IMG/VR virus record: IMGVR_UViG_3300043172_000002
Location: 1 to 29,713 of that record
Origin: a virus
Length of the DNA: 29,713 nucleotides
Reading direction: 5' to 3' (one strand)
In this document: positions 6,783 through 15,704 of the stretch, one piece after another
Layout: each line of letters starts with the position of its first letter
Numbering within the stretch: position 1 is the first letter of the stretch
Position numbers and translations under genes: made by a program
Notes under the pieces: model-generated
The model's input: the letters and a program-made list of their open reading frames with translations, nothing else
What the model was told of the DNA's origin: nothing
The model's database searches: none

Positions 6783-9506
6783 ATGTCGGTAAAAATAGAG
6801 ATATTAGATTATAAGTATGATGCTTCAAATGCTATTGATTGGGACAATAGTGTAGTTGGTGAGTTAGATATAACTGACCATTCTGATTTTCCTTTAGCAA
6901 TGACATTCCAAATATCAGACTTTAAAGATTTAACCTCAACTACAGGTGATTACAGTAAGACATTTAAAATTCCTGCTACTAAAAATAATAATAAGATATT
7001 CAAACATTTATACAATCCAAATTCAATCTCTGAAAATAAAATAACAGACAAAAAGAGTTGTAGGATTTTGGTAAACAATCTTTATTCTACAGTTGGACTT
7101 ATTAAAGTTAATGCAGTAGGTGGTTATGCAGAAACACCATCTTATTATGATTGTGTGTTTTTTGGTAGTAATTTAGGGTGGGGTGCAGTTTTGCAAGATA
7201 AGTATATGGATGCTATAGATTGGGGTAATGATAGTAAAAACTTAACTTACAATAAAGCAAGTATTATGGCTACTTGGCAACACGCTGATTGTGATGATGC
7301 TTCTTCTGCTTCAGATGCACCAATAGTATATCCAATAACATCTTATGGTGTTTATAATGAAGGTGGAAAGGCTAGAACAATACAACTACTAGACAATGCT
7401 TATGATTATAGTGGTACAGGAAGTCCGACAAAGGTAGGTTATTATGGTTTTTGGAATGATGGTAGTTCTTACGAAACACCTCTACCATCTGCAGATTGGC
7501 GACCATCAGTATTTGTTAAAAGTACATTAGAAAAGATATTTAATGGGGTTGGCTATCAGATAAATTCAAATTTTATGAACACAGATATGTTTAAGAAGTT
7601 GGTATGGTTATTACCTAATTTTAAATATAATAATCCTGATGAAAGATATTCTAAATATTCTGCAGAAGCAACTTTTGATACATCTGTTGCTTTATCTGAA
7701 TTTGAAATTGAAAGTTATTGGGCTTATTCTACTGGTTCTGCTGCTTCTTTTGATTTACAATATAGCAGTCATAATGTTGATTTTGGAACAATAAACACTA
7801 ACTTTACTCTATCAAGCGAAACAGCATCTACAGATATAACTTATATTGGTGGTGCAGAGGGATTTGAAATTGCTGAATATGGGTATTATAAGATAAAAGC
7901 ATCAGGATTTTCTGCTGAATTGAGTAATCTATTACAAGACCTTGGTGCAGGGGCAGGTGCTCAAATACCTGCTGATTACGTTCAGAGTAATGGTAGTAGA
8001 AGAACAGAATTATATATAAATAGAGTAAGATTTGTAATTCAAGTAAAAACAGCAGGGCAGAACAGTTGGAATAATATAGATAGTGTTCAAGATGTTACTC
8101 TAAAGAATTTTAAAGGAAGTCCTAATGCTAGTGGTGTTAGTGGAGGAGGTAATGTAATAGATGCAACTAATTCTTATGATTGGAATGTAAGTGGTGGTAT
8201 TAATCTTGAGGAATATTGGTTAAATAAAGGTGATAGGATTAGAATAGCATTTTTTGCTGAATTTCACCCTCATGACAATGTTGGCTCTTGGAAAGGAAAT
8301 GGTGATTGGAGTTTTGATGTTATTCCAACAATAGGAGAATTTGATATTTCTCTTAAGCCTGAAAAAGTAGAATATGGTCAGACTTATGATTTAGATAAAG
8401 TAATGAATAAAGATTATAAGCAAACAGATTTTGTTAAGGGTATTGCTCACGCATTTAATCTTCAAATGACTACTGATGAAAGTACAAAAACAGTAAATAT
8501 AGAGCCTTTTAATAGTTTCTACAAACCTTTTGGTCGTGCTATAGATTGGACTTATAAGTTAGATAGAAGCAAAGAAATAAGTGATAAGTGGCTTGAAAAC
8601 GATTTAAAAAGAACTTTGGTTTTTAAATATAAGAGTGATGGTAAGGATGCTAAGGTTAAAATTAGAGGTGAGAGATACTTTTTTGGAATAGAAGATGAGT
8701 TTCCTTATAGAGAGATACTTCCTGATACATTTGAGAAGGGAGATAGTACATTTGAAAATCCTTTCTTTGCAGGTACTTATAATGCTAAAGACTATGATAC
8801 AACCCAATTCTTTTCTAGTTCTAATTCTTCTTTCAATGATACTGCTTTTTCTGCTTGTTTGTGGACAGAAGATGTATCTTCTAATGCTGAAGGTAGACCT
8901 AATAAGGGTTATGAGTTTTTGCCAAGATTATTGTATTGGAACAAATACTCTCCTAATCCTTCTAATTCAAATAGTAAAAGAGCAAGAGTACAAACTTGGT
9001 CTAACACCACTAAGGTTGTTTCTGCAGGAGTTACAGGGTCATCAGGACTTCTTTCAGATATATACCCACAAGCAACAATGATTAATACTGACAGCACCAC
9101 AAGTCCTGTTTTATCTTATGGTAATGTTTATGTAAGAGATTATGATGATGTTAATAAAACTTACTCATCATATGTAGTTGGAAAAGGATTATATGATACT
9201 TATTATAAGGATTCTATTGAGATGTTAAAGGAGAATCCTAGAATGAGAACATCATATATAACACTTAAAATATCTGACATTGTTAATTTAGATTTTACAA
9301 AATTAGTTTATATTGATGGTGTTTATTGGAGGATAAATAAAATAATAGATTTTATGCCAAACAAAAATGAATCTACAAAAGTAGAGTTAATTCAATTCAC
9401 TCAACAAACTGCTTTTTCAGGCTATGCACCTATGGTTAATAGTTCAGGTGGTCTTAATAATTGGCAGGATGTTATCGCTGATGATGACTTTGACTTGCCT
9501 TCTTAA
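6783..9506 (+). CDS. large tail hub/tail-associated protein (Tal-like)
   Basis: At 907 residues this is the second-longest protein in the window. The N-terminal part contains a conserved-looking DYSKTFKIPATKNN patch (around residue 59). The C-terminal third has TDFVKGIAHAFNLQ followed by NIEPFNSFYKP, and near the end VNLDFTKLVYIDGVYWRINK, a signature I recognise from large tail proteins of flavobacterial phages. Beta-strand-rich composition and place next to the distal tail candidate suggest the hub that closes the tail and contacts the cell envelope. I see no lysozyme or peptidase catalytic motif. An acidic patch (DDDFDLPS) ends the protein. Confidence 0.6.
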   Translation: MSVKIEILDYKYDASNAIDWDNSVVGELDITDHSDFPLAMTFQISDFKDLTSTTGDYSKTFKIPATKNNNKIFKHLYNPNSISENKITDKKSCRILVNNLYSTVGLIKVNAVGGYAETPSYYDCVFFGSNLGWGAVLQDKYMDAIDWGNDSKNLTYNKASIMATWQHADCDDASSASDAPIVYPITSYGVYNEGGKARTIQLLDNAYDYSGTGSPTKVGYYGFWNDGSSYETPLPSADWRPSVFVKSTLEKIFNGVGYQINSNFMNTDMFKKLVWLLPNFKYNNPDERYSKYSAEATFDTSVALSEFEIESYWAYSTGSAASFDLQYSSHNVDFGTINTNFTLSSETASTDITYIGGAEGFEIAEYGYYKIKASGFSAELSNLLQDLGAGAGAQIPADYVQSNGSRRTELYINRVRFVIQVKTAGQNSWNNIDSVQDVTLKNFKGSPNASGVSGGGNVIDATNSYDWNVSGGINLEEYWLNKGDRIRIAFFAEFHPHDNVGSWKGNGDWSFDVIPTIGEFDISLKPEKVEYGQTYDLDKVMNKDYKQTDFVKGIAHAFNLQMTTDESTKTVNIEPFNSFYKPFGRAIDWTYKLDRSKEISDKWLENDLKRTLVFKYKSDGKDAKVKIRGERYFFGIEDEFPYREILPDTFEKGDSTFENPFFAGTYNAKDYDTTQFFSSSNSSFNDTAFSACLWTEDVSSNAEGRPNKGYEFLPRLLYWNKYSPNPSNSNSKRARVQTWSNTTKVVSAGVTGSSGLLSDIYPQATMINTDSTTSPVLSYGNVYVRDYDDVNKTYSSYVVGKGLYDTYYKDSIEMLKENPRMRTSYITLKISDIVNLDFTKLVYIDGVYWRINKIIDFMPNKNESTKVELIQFTQQTAFSGYAPMVNSSGGLNNWQDVIADDDFDLPS

Positions 9507-9518
9507 TAATAATAAAAT

Positions 9519-10232
9519 ATGAATAATAAGCAAGAGATAACAAGTAGAGGTTTAGCACAGCAAAGTGGGCTAGATATATTCTGTTCAATAACTAACTACA
9601 CAGGTGAGTTTATAAGTATGGGGAATCCATTAATTACAAGTAATGTAGATTCTGCTGCTGATGCAGAAGCAATTTCTGTTTCTGACCCACAATTAGATGT
9701 TGTAAGTACATTATTCCCTTCAACACAAAACATTTGGTATAAATACCATACTCCACACGCACCATATACAACTATACAAGCACCTTCTACGGCTGATATT
9801 TATGTCCAATTTAAAGGTCATAAGAGTGGTGGTGTTATAAGTTTATGTGGTATTTATCAGCAATTATCAGGATTAACTGTAGGTAAGAAGTATTCCATAG
9901 AAATGATAAGTCCTTATCTAACTGTTGAGGGTAAATTTACTGTATTTACATACAGTAAGACAGGTGAAACTGTTGTGCAAAATTCATTTGATTCATTTAC
10001 TATGCCTAATAATAGTTCTAGTATGACTACAGAGTTTACAGCAGTTTCAACAAATGACATTGTACTAATTGATTATACTACTGAATCAACCTCAGCAGTT
10101 GTACAATACCTTTACTCAATAAAAATATCAGAAGTGCAAGAGTATTTAGCACCTGTATATGTTCAAGATAAATTTAACAATGCTCATAAAACATTAAGAA
10201 GAAATTTAGGTAATACATTATCAGATGATTAA
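9519..10232 (+). CDS. virion surface protein with beta-sandwich (carbohydrate-binding-like) fold
   Basis: This 237-residue protein of unknown family is located between the tail hub gene and the tail completion candidate. From about residue 95 it has the strand pattern of a CBM-like jelly roll: YQQLSGLTVGKKYSIEM, GKFTVFTYSKTGE, and a closing DIVLIDYTTES...YLYSIKISEV segment. Such folds usually bind glycans or contribute to fibre tips. The last 25 residues are polar and probably link to a partner. It starts after an A/T-rich initiation region (TAATAATAATAAAATATG) and its end overlaps the next gene by 8 nt. The function is inferred from fold-like pattern and context only. Confidence 0.5.
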   Translation: MNNKQEITSRGLAQQSGLDIFCSITNYTGEFISMGNPLITSNVDSAADAEAISVSDPQLDVVSTLFPSTQNIWYKYHTPHAPYTTIQAPSTADIYVQFKGHKSGGVISLCGIYQQLSGLTVGKKYSIEMISPYLTVEGKFTVFTYSKTGETVVQNSFDSFTMPNNSSSMTTEFTAVSTNDIVLIDYTTESTSAVVQYLYSIKISEVQEYLAPVYVQDKFNNAHKTLRRNLGNTLSDD

Positions 10233-10776
10233 ATTCAAACATACAAATAGGGCTTTAGCAGATGTTGGCAAGACACTAAGAGTGAAACTGCAAGATGAAT
10301 TAAAGTTTCAAAAGCATAATGCTACAGGAAGATTGAGTAGTAGTTTAAAATACAATGTTATAAAGAGAGGTATGAGTGTGTTGAATATAACATCATCAGT
10401 TTCATATTGGAGAGCAGTTAATAATCCTAAGTTTGCTAAAGTTCCTAATCTAAATACCATATTAAGATGGATGGGTCAGAGAAGTATAAAAGGAGGTATT
10501 AATTCTGCTATGGCAATATTAAATAGATTGTCAAGTGGGAAAAAGGAGGGTCAAAAAGCGAATTATGGTAATAAGACATATCCAAATAATAATATGAGGC
10601 AGCCTTATATAACTTATGAAGCAGGGAACAAGGTAAGAAGAACAAACTTTGCAGGATATGTAGCAAATAAGTTTAGTAAAGAAGTAGCAGTCAAGTTAGC
10701 ACCATCTATTGGTGCAGATGTAGCAAGTATGATTAGAGAAAAAATTAAAAATAATACAAAAGCAAAAGTTAGTTAA
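10225..10776 (+). CDS. probable tail completion/neck protein (HK97 gp10-like)
   Basis: This 183-residue strongly basic protein opens with a helix (ALADVGKTLRVKLQDEL) followed by NATGRLSSSLKYNVIKRG, the 'T-G-x-L-x-x-S' arrangement typical of gp10-type head-tail joining/tail completion proteins. It is found directly before the tape measure gene (1-nt gap) and overlaps the preceding gene by 8 nt, a tightly coupled arrangement. It presumably caps the tail top before joining to the head. The length is somewhat greater than the usual 110-160 residues because of a basic Asn/Gly-rich insertion (about 105-135). Confidence 0.55.
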   Translation: MIKFKHTNRALADVGKTLRVKLQDELKFQKHNATGRLSSSLKYNVIKRGMSVLNITSSVSYWRAVNNPKFAKVPNLNTILRWMGQRSIKGGINSAMAILNRLSSGKKEGQKANYGNKTYPNNNMRQPYITYEAGNKVRRTNFAGYVANKFSKEVAVKLAPSIGADVASMIREKIKNNTKAKVS

Positions 10777-10777
10777 T

Positions 10778-13777
10778 ATGGCAAATACAGAAAAGATAGT
10801 AGTACAGGTAGTAGTACAAGGTGATAAGCAATTAGATAAGTTAGATAAGAAAGCAGGGAAAACAACCAAGAGTTTTGGTAAGATGGCTGCAGGTATTTTT
10901 GGTGCTACTGTTGCATTTAGAAAGATAGCACAAGTTGTATCAGGTGCAATAAAAACTTTTAGTGCTTTTGAATTTCAAATGGCTAAAGTTAGAGCAATAT
11001 CTGGTGCAAGTGAAAGTGATTTTAAAAAACTTTCAGAAACTGCACAAGATTTAGGTAGAAAAACTTTTTTTACAGCCACACAAGTTGCAGAATTACAAAC
11101 TAATTACGCTAAGTTAGGGTTTACAACAAGAGAAATATTAAACGCACAAGAGGCAACATTATTATTAGCGACAGCAACAGGAAGTGATTTAGGTAGGGCT
11201 GCTGTTGTGGCAGGTGCTGCAGTTAGAGGGTTTGGGTTAGATGCTAGTGAAACTACAAGAGTTGTTGATGTTATGACTTTATCATTTAATTCATCTGCAT
11301 TAGATATTGAGAAGTGGCAAACATCTATGACTAAGGTAGCACCTATTGCAGCAGGTATGAACATCCCACTAGAAGATACTGCTGCTATTATGGGTACGCT
11401 TACAGATGCAGGTATTGAGGCTTCTATTGCAGGTACATCTATGAGAAATATATTTTTAAAGATGAAGGATTCTTCTTCTGACTTATCTCAATTTTTAGGA
11501 TTTACTGTAAATAGTTCTGTTGATTTATCAAAAGCATTAGAAAAGTTAGGAACTGCTAGTGACAGTACATTAGATGGGCTTGTTAACATAAGACAAGTTG
11601 CTGCATTTAGTGTAATGGTGAAGGGTAGAAAAAGGGTTGAAAAATTAACAGAAGAATTAAGAAACGCTGAAGATGCTGCTCAAGAAGCAGCAAGTATTAT
11701 TGGAAATACACTTGAGGGTGCTTTTAAAAGACTAGCATCTGCAACACAAGGATTAGCCATAACACTTACTGCAGATTTAGGGAAGGGATTGCAGTTTATG
11801 ATTGATAGGTTGGCAGGTTTAATTAATAGAGTTGAAGAAAACTCAGACTCTATTGCTAAGTGGACTAGGAATATCGTTAATGCAATAAAATGGATAGTTA
11901 AAATAAAAATAGCGATATATGCAGCAACAACTTCATTCAAACTATTTACTGCAGCAAGTTTAGGTGCAACAACTATGAATGGTACATTTGTGAGGTCTTT
12001 GGTATTAGCAAGAAATGGAGTTAAAGCACTTACACTTTCATTGCGTACTGCAAAAACAGCAGTAAAATCACTTTTGGTAAGTACAGGTATTGGGGCGTTA
12101 GTAGTAGTTCTAACAACACTTGCTGAAAAATGGTTTTTTACTGCAGATGCTACTGATGAGGCTACCGAATCAAATGATGAGTATTTAGAATCATTAAAAA
12201 AGACAGAAAGAAAAGAAAAAGAATTTAGCGATTTTAATGACAAGAAATTAGCGAAAACAATTAAGCAGGGTAAATTGGATGAGGAGTTACAAAAACAGGC
12301 TAGAGATAGTTGGAAGGAGGGGATAGAAGCAAACCAAGCAATACTAAAACAAACAACAAAAGGTGATAAGGCAAATCTTTTCTTTAAAGATTTAATCAAA
12401 AAGCAGCAGGAAGAACTAATGAAGTTGGAGGATAAGTTACTTGAAATCCAACTGAATAATGGTCAAATTAGGGCACATTCTTTACAAAAAGCACTTGATG
12501 ATGATAAGAAGGCATCAGAAGATAAGTACGCTAGAAAAGTTTTAGATGAGAAAAATAATTTCCTCAATAGTGTAATATCAAAAGAACAACTAGATCAAAG
12601 ACTAGAAAAACTTGAGTTGGAACATCAAGTGGAAATGAAAAACATTTTAACTAAACACAAGGAAGTAACTATTGAAATTGAAGGAGATATATTAAATTCA
12701 AGGATAAAACTTAAAGAAACAGAAATAAATAAACTTGCTGAGTTAGAAAAAGAAGAAGAAGCAAGAAAAAAACAAGATTTTGAAGATACTACAAAATTTT
12801 TAGAAGAGGTTTCTGATGATTATTGGGATAGTTTACTAGAAGATGTTTATAATGGTACAGAAAAAGAGAAAGACCAAGCAAAAAAATTATTAGAATTTAA
12901 GATTGACTTAATAGACAATTTACTAAAAGATGAAAGTTTATCTATTGAGCAAAAAGAAGAATTAGAAAAAAGGAAGCACGATTTGATAATGCAACAAATG
13001 AAAGTTGAACACGATACACAAACTCAACTTACGGAAGAAGAATTAGAGAAGCAAAAAGAAATTTCAAGCCAAAAACTTGCAGTAATGAAGGCTGCTTCTG
13101 ATGCTATCTTTACTATAATGGCTGACAATCTAAGTAATCAAACAGACAGAGAAACTAAAAAACTTGAAGAAAGAAAAGATGCAGGGCTTATAACAGAAGA
13201 AGAATACGAGGAAGGAGTAGAGGCTATACAGAGAAAGGCATTTGAAAAGAAGAAAAGACTAGATATTGCTCAGGCAATAATTAATGGTGCTTTAGCAATG
13301 ACAACAGTAATGGGACAGACAGGGGTACTCTCTTTTGCTTTCTCTCCATTTATTGCAGCAATGACTGCAGCACAGATTGCCGTAATAGCATCTCAGAAAT
13401 TCGCTTTAGGTGGAATGGTAGAAGAATTTGCTAAAGGTGGGATGGTTAATGGAAAATCACACGCACAAGGAGGGGAGAAGTTTGCAGTAGGTGGTAGAGT
13501 AGTTGAGTTAGAAGGAGGTGAGGCTGTTATCAATAAAAGAAGTACATCAATGTTTAGAGGTCAATTATCAGCAATGAACGCTGCAGGAGGTGGTGTTAAG
13601 TTTGCAGATGGTGGATTACTTAATCAACCTTCATTTAGCCAACAACAATTCAATGCACTAGGTCAGAATCAAATGATGGGTGCAATGGGAGGTGCAAGTA
13701 AAGTAGTAGTAGTAGAGGCAGACATTACAAGTAGTCAGAATACAGTTAGCGTGATACAATCTCAGGCAACAATTTAA
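10778..13777 (+). CDS. tail tape measure protein (TP901 type)
   Basis: At 999 residues this is the longest protein here. It sets tail length and is ejected during infection. Residues about 60-330 form the TP901-type core with FEFQMAKVRAISGASESDF and TGSDLGRAAVVAGAAVRGFGL. Hydrophobic segments lie at about 365-400 and 430-455 (SLLVSTGIGALVVVLTT). A long charged coiled coil follows from about 465 to 790. The C-terminus is Gly-rich with repeated FALGGMVEEFAKGGMVNG-type and GGRVVELEGGEAVIN motifs. By the usual rule of about 1.5 angstrom per residue it predicts a tail near 150 nm, so the virion is a siphovirus. Confidence 0.95.
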   Translation: MANTEKIVVQVVVQGDKQLDKLDKKAGKTTKSFGKMAAGIFGATVAFRKIAQVVSGAIKTFSAFEFQMAKVRAISGASESDFKKLSETAQDLGRKTFFTATQVAELQTNYAKLGFTTREILNAQEATLLLATATGSDLGRAAVVAGAAVRGFGLDASETTRVVDVMTLSFNSSALDIEKWQTSMTKVAPIAAGMNIPLEDTAAIMGTLTDAGIEASIAGTSMRNIFLKMKDSSSDLSQFLGFTVNSSVDLSKALEKLGTASDSTLDGLVNIRQVAAFSVMVKGRKRVEKLTEELRNAEDAAQEAASIIGNTLEGAFKRLASATQGLAITLTADLGKGLQFMIDRLAGLINRVEENSDSIAKWTRNIVNAIKWIVKIKIAIYAATTSFKLFTAASLGATTMNGTFVRSLVLARNGVKALTLSLRTAKTAVKSLLVSTGIGALVVVLTTLAEKWFFTADATDEATESNDEYLESLKKTERKEKEFSDFNDKKLAKTIKQGKLDEELQKQARDSWKEGIEANQAILKQTTKGDKANLFFKDLIKKQQEELMKLEDKLLEIQLNNGQIRAHSLQKALDDDKKASEDKYARKVLDEKNNFLNSVISKEQLDQRLEKLELEHQVEMKNILTKHKEVTIEIEGDILNSRIKLKETEINKLAELEKEEEARKKQDFEDTTKFLEEVSDDYWDSLLEDVYNGTEKEKDQAKKLLEFKIDLIDNLLKDESLSIEQKEELEKRKHDLIMQQMKVEHDTQTQLTEEELEKQKEISSQKLAVMKAASDAIFTIMADNLSNQTDRETKKLEERKDAGLITEEEYEEGVEAIQRKAFEKKKRLDIAQAIINGALAMTTVMGQTGVLSFAFSPFIAAMTAAQIAVIASQKFALGGMVEEFAKGGMVNGKSHAQGGEKFAVGGRVVELEGGEAVINKRSTSMFRGQLSAMNAAGGGVKFADGGLLNQPSFSQQQFNALGQNQMMGAMGGASKVVVVEADITSSQNTVSVIQSQATI

Positions 13778-13796
13778 TAATCAAAGAAATAAACAA

Positions 13797-13991
13797 ATGT
13801 TTGTTGATAAGAAAACCAAGTTAGAAAGATTAGAAGTGTGTAAAAGTTGTAGTTTTTACCGAAACTTTATGTTACTAAAGAAACCTAAAATAAGCAAAGG
13901 CTCAAGATGTGCTAAATGTAAGTGTTTCCTAGATGCTAAAACATCATTAACAAAAGAGTTTTTTGGTAAATGTCCTGAAAACAAATGGTAA
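13797..13991 (+). CDS. small zinc-ribbon protein
   Basis: This 64-residue protein has cysteines at 15, 18, 38, 41, 43 and 59 (CKSC, CAKCKC, KCPENKW), consistent with one zinc site or a zinc ribbon. The ending K-C-P-x-x-K-W is a recurrent signature of small phage proteins of this type, whose function is not established. It starts 19 nt after the tape measure gene with an A-rich initiation region (AAATAAACAAATG). Confidence 0.8.
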   Translation: MFVDKKTKLERLEVCKSCSFYRNFMLLKKPKISKGSRCAKCKCFLDAKTSLTKEFFGKCPENKW

Positions 13992-14001
13992 AACTTTACA
14001 T

Positions 14002-14295
14002 ATGAATTTCAAACAAATCGCTGCTAATTACAGCAAGAACAAAAGAAGTATGATGACTGATTGTGTTGTTAGAAACACAAATTATAAAAGAAACTTCCCA
14101 AGCCATCACGCTGAATCATTAAGTTTGATGTTTGCTGAGTGGCATTTATTATTCCCATCTAACAAGCAAGATATGAATTGCACCTCTTGTAGAGCAGCAG
14201 TTTGTAAGTTTTGGGAGATGATGGTAGATGAATGGATTGAAGTTGAGCAAACACCTAAAAAGAAAAATGTCAGAAAAAAAAATAAGACAAAATAA
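14002..14295 (+). CDS. conserved small Cys-containing phage protein
   Basis: I chose ATG 14002 (97 residues, 10 nt after the zinc-ribbon gene) over a TTG start at 13963 that would overlap the neighbour. The protein contains HHAESLSLMFAEWHLLFPS and then NCTSCRAAVCKFW, giving a C-x-x-C pair near residues 67-70 and another Cys, followed by a basic tail (KKKNVRKKNKTK). It resembles recurrent hypothetical proteins of Bacteroidota phages that sit beside zinc-ribbon genes, so metal or nucleic-acid binding is plausible but unproven. Confidence 0.75.
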   Translation: MNFKQIAANYSKNKRSMMTDCVVRNTNYKRNFPSHHAESLSLMFAEWHLLFPSNKQDMNCTSCRAAVCKFWEMMVDEWIEVEQTPKKKNVRKKNKTK

Positions 14296-14599
14296 GGTAG
14301 ATGTAGTCTTTGACTTTATTGAACTTGAAGGTAGAGTGTTAGAAAAGAAGTTTGGATTAAGTCCAACCTGTAAAGATATTATCAAACATCTTGTAGAGGA
14401 AGGTATAATTGAGCCTAAAAGAATTAGGAACTATATGATTATTGCTGACTTTGATAAGATGCTAGTAGGCAACCAAGGTAGTAGAACTCACACTTGGATG
14501 GACTTATCTATTAAATACAATATAAGTGAGAGTATGGCTCAGAATATAGTATATAAGGAGAGAAAGAAGTCTATACCATCTAACAATATCACATACTAA
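14267..14599 (+). CDS. putative helix-turn-helix protein
   Basis: I chose ATG 14267 (110 residues, overlapping the previous gene by 29 nt). A start at 14228 would enlarge the overlap and add residues read out of frame from the neighbour. The C-terminal half contains MDLSIKYNISESMAQNIVYKERK, a plausible recognition-helix arrangement (D-L-x-x-K-Y-x-[IL]-S). The N-terminal half (DVVFDFIELEGRVLEKKFGLSPTCKDIIKHLVEEG) resembles a second helical module. Position before the protease-capsid promoter makes a structural-gene regulator possible. That role is inference. Confidence 0.65.
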   Translation: MSEKKIRQNKVDVVFDFIELEGRVLEKKFGLSPTCKDIIKHLVEEGIIEPKRIRNYMIIADFDKMLVGNQGSRTHTWMDLSIKYNISESMAQNIVYKERKKSIPSNNITY

Positions 14600-14642
14600 A
14601 AGTTTTGTACGAAAATTAGGTAAGATTAAAATCATTTACTTA

Positions 14643-14650
14643 TATTTTTG
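14643..14650 (+). promoter_or_regulatory. candidate promoter -7 element before protease/capsid genes
   Basis: TATTTTTG matches TAnnTTTG exactly and lies in the 56-bp gap before the protease gene. No well-spaced -33 TTTG is present (TTTTG at 14603-14607 is 35 nt upstream). The ATG follows only 5 nt after the element, so a transcript from here would have almost no leader. Confidence 0.4.
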
Positions 14651-14655
14651 CCACT

Positions 14656-15690
14656 ATGAACGAAAAATGGTATAACATTCAAAACAAAGCAGGTAACTCT
14701 GCTGATATATATATCTTTGATGAGATAGGAACTTATGGTGTAACTGCACAAGATTTTATTTCAGAAATCAAAGGATTAAAAGATATGCCAATCAACTTAC
14801 GCATCAACTCTTTAGGTGGTGATGTATTTGATGGTATGGCTATGTATAATGTAATCAAAAGAAGAGAATCTAAAACTACAGTTTATATTGAGGGTATAGC
14901 AGCAAGTATTGCTACTATCATTGCTCTTGGTGCAGATGAGGTTGTAATGGCAGAAAACTCTTTATTTATGATTCATAACGCTTGGGGAGGTGCTAGTGGT
15001 GAGGCTAAGGATATGCGTAAAACTGCTGAAACTCTTGAGAAGATTACAAGTGAACTAACAGACATTTATGTAAAAAAGACAGGATTATCTTATGATGCTG
15101 TTGCTCAGATGATGGATGAAGAAACTTGGTTAAATGCTGAAGAAGCATATAAACTAAGATTTATTGACACTATCTCTGATTCTATTAAGGTGGCTGCTAA
15201 GTATGATGTTTCTAAGTTTAAGAACATCACACAAGAAGAAATTAAGAATAAATTAAGTATTAATATAAATAACAAAAAAATGACTAACGAGTTAAAAGAA
15301 TGGTTTAATAGCAAAGTTGAGGAAATTGTTACTTCTGTAAAAGGTGAGGTAAAAGTTTCTGAAGATGTTGTTGAACAAACTACGATAACTGTGAATTTAG
15401 GAGATAATGAAGAAATTACAAATAAGATTTCTGCATTTGAGGCTAAGAACATAGAATTATCAAACAAAATATCTTTACTAGAAGGTGAGTTGGCTACTGA
15501 AAAAGGAACTAACGAAACTTTAACTGTAGAGGTAGAAGGTTTAAACGCAAAAATCAACAAGGCAGATGCTAAAGGTACTGAGTTAAATACTGATAGCGAC
15601 CCTGCAATAGTTGAAAACAAAAAAGTAGATGCAAATGCAGATTTTTACAATGTATTAGCATCAAGAATTAGAAGTAAATTTAATAACTAA
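14656..15690 (+). CDS. ClpP-type prohead protease with C-terminal scaffold-like region
   Basis: This 344-residue protein should process capsid and scaffold proteins during head maturation. Residues 1-175 are a ClpP/SppA-like serine protease: INSLGGDVFDG (50-60), the nucleophile in GIAAS (S84), the histidine in FMIHNAWGG (H107), and DEETWLNAEEA (154-164), where the third catalytic acid is expected; the aligned residue may be E156 with D154 nearby. Residues 209-344 form a charged coiled coil resembling a scaffolding protein, ending in a short basic YNVLASRIRSKFNN tail that suits capsid docking. An internal in-frame ATG at 15280 probably starts a separate scaffold. The capsid gene follows 14 nt later. 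Confidence 0.9.
   Translation: MNEKWYNIQNKAGNSADIYIFDEIGTYGVTAQDFISEIKGLKDMPINLRINSLGGDVFDGMAMYNVIKRRESKTTVYIEGIAASIATIIALGADEVVMAENSLFMIHNAWGGASGEAKDMRKTAETLEKITSELTDIYVKKTGLSYDAVAQMMDEETWLNAEEAYKLRFIDTISDSIKVAAKYDVSKFKNITQEEIKNKLSININNKKMTNELKEWFNSKVEEIVTSVKGEVKVSEDVVEQTTITVNLGDNEEITNKISAFEAKNIELSNKISLLEGELATEKGTNETLTVEVEGLNAKINKADAKGTELNTDSDPAIVENKKVDANADFYNVLASRIRSKFNN
15280..15690 (+). CDS. nested scaffolding protein from an internal in-frame start
   Basis: Codon 209 of the protease gene is ATG within AATAACAAAAAAATGAC. This matches the A-rich initiation context of the capsid gene (TAGAAAAAAATGGC) and of the tail tube gene (AATAAAAAAATGGC). Initiation there gives a 136-residue acidic coiled-coil protein starting MTNELKEWFNSKVEEI. 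This copies the lambda C/Nu3 and other nested protease/scaffold arrangements. The boundary falls exactly between the protease domain and the coiled coil, supporting a real start. It has not been shown experimentally. Confidence 0.55.
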   Translation: MTNELKEWFNSKVEEIVTSVKGEVKVSEDVVEQTTITVNLGDNEEITNKISAFEAKNIELSNKISLLEGELATEKGTNETLTVEVEGLNAKINKADAKGTELNTDSDPAIVENKKVDANADFYNVLASRIRSKFNN

Positions 15691-15704
15691 AAAAATAGAA
15701 AAAA

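Noticed and set aside
8695-9081. 128-codon + strand frame inside the tail hub gene
   Set aside because: Alternate-frame shadow of a well-supported long gene; Leu-rich, with no initiation context or motif.
11680-12399. 239-codon minus-strand open frame inside the tape measure gene
   Set aside because: It lies opposite a strongly recognised TP901 tape measure protein, is rich in Ser/Leu/Phe as expected for the antisense of A-rich coding DNA, and has no start context.
14710-14718. TATATCTTTG inside the protease gene as a promoter
   Set aside because: A perfect -7 string, but within the first codons of the protease gene with no matching -33 box and no gene start after it.
15105-15620. 171-codon minus-strand frame opposite the scaffold region
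   Set aside because: Antisense shadow of the protease/scaffold coiled coil; hydrophobic composition follows from complementing Lys/Glu codons.
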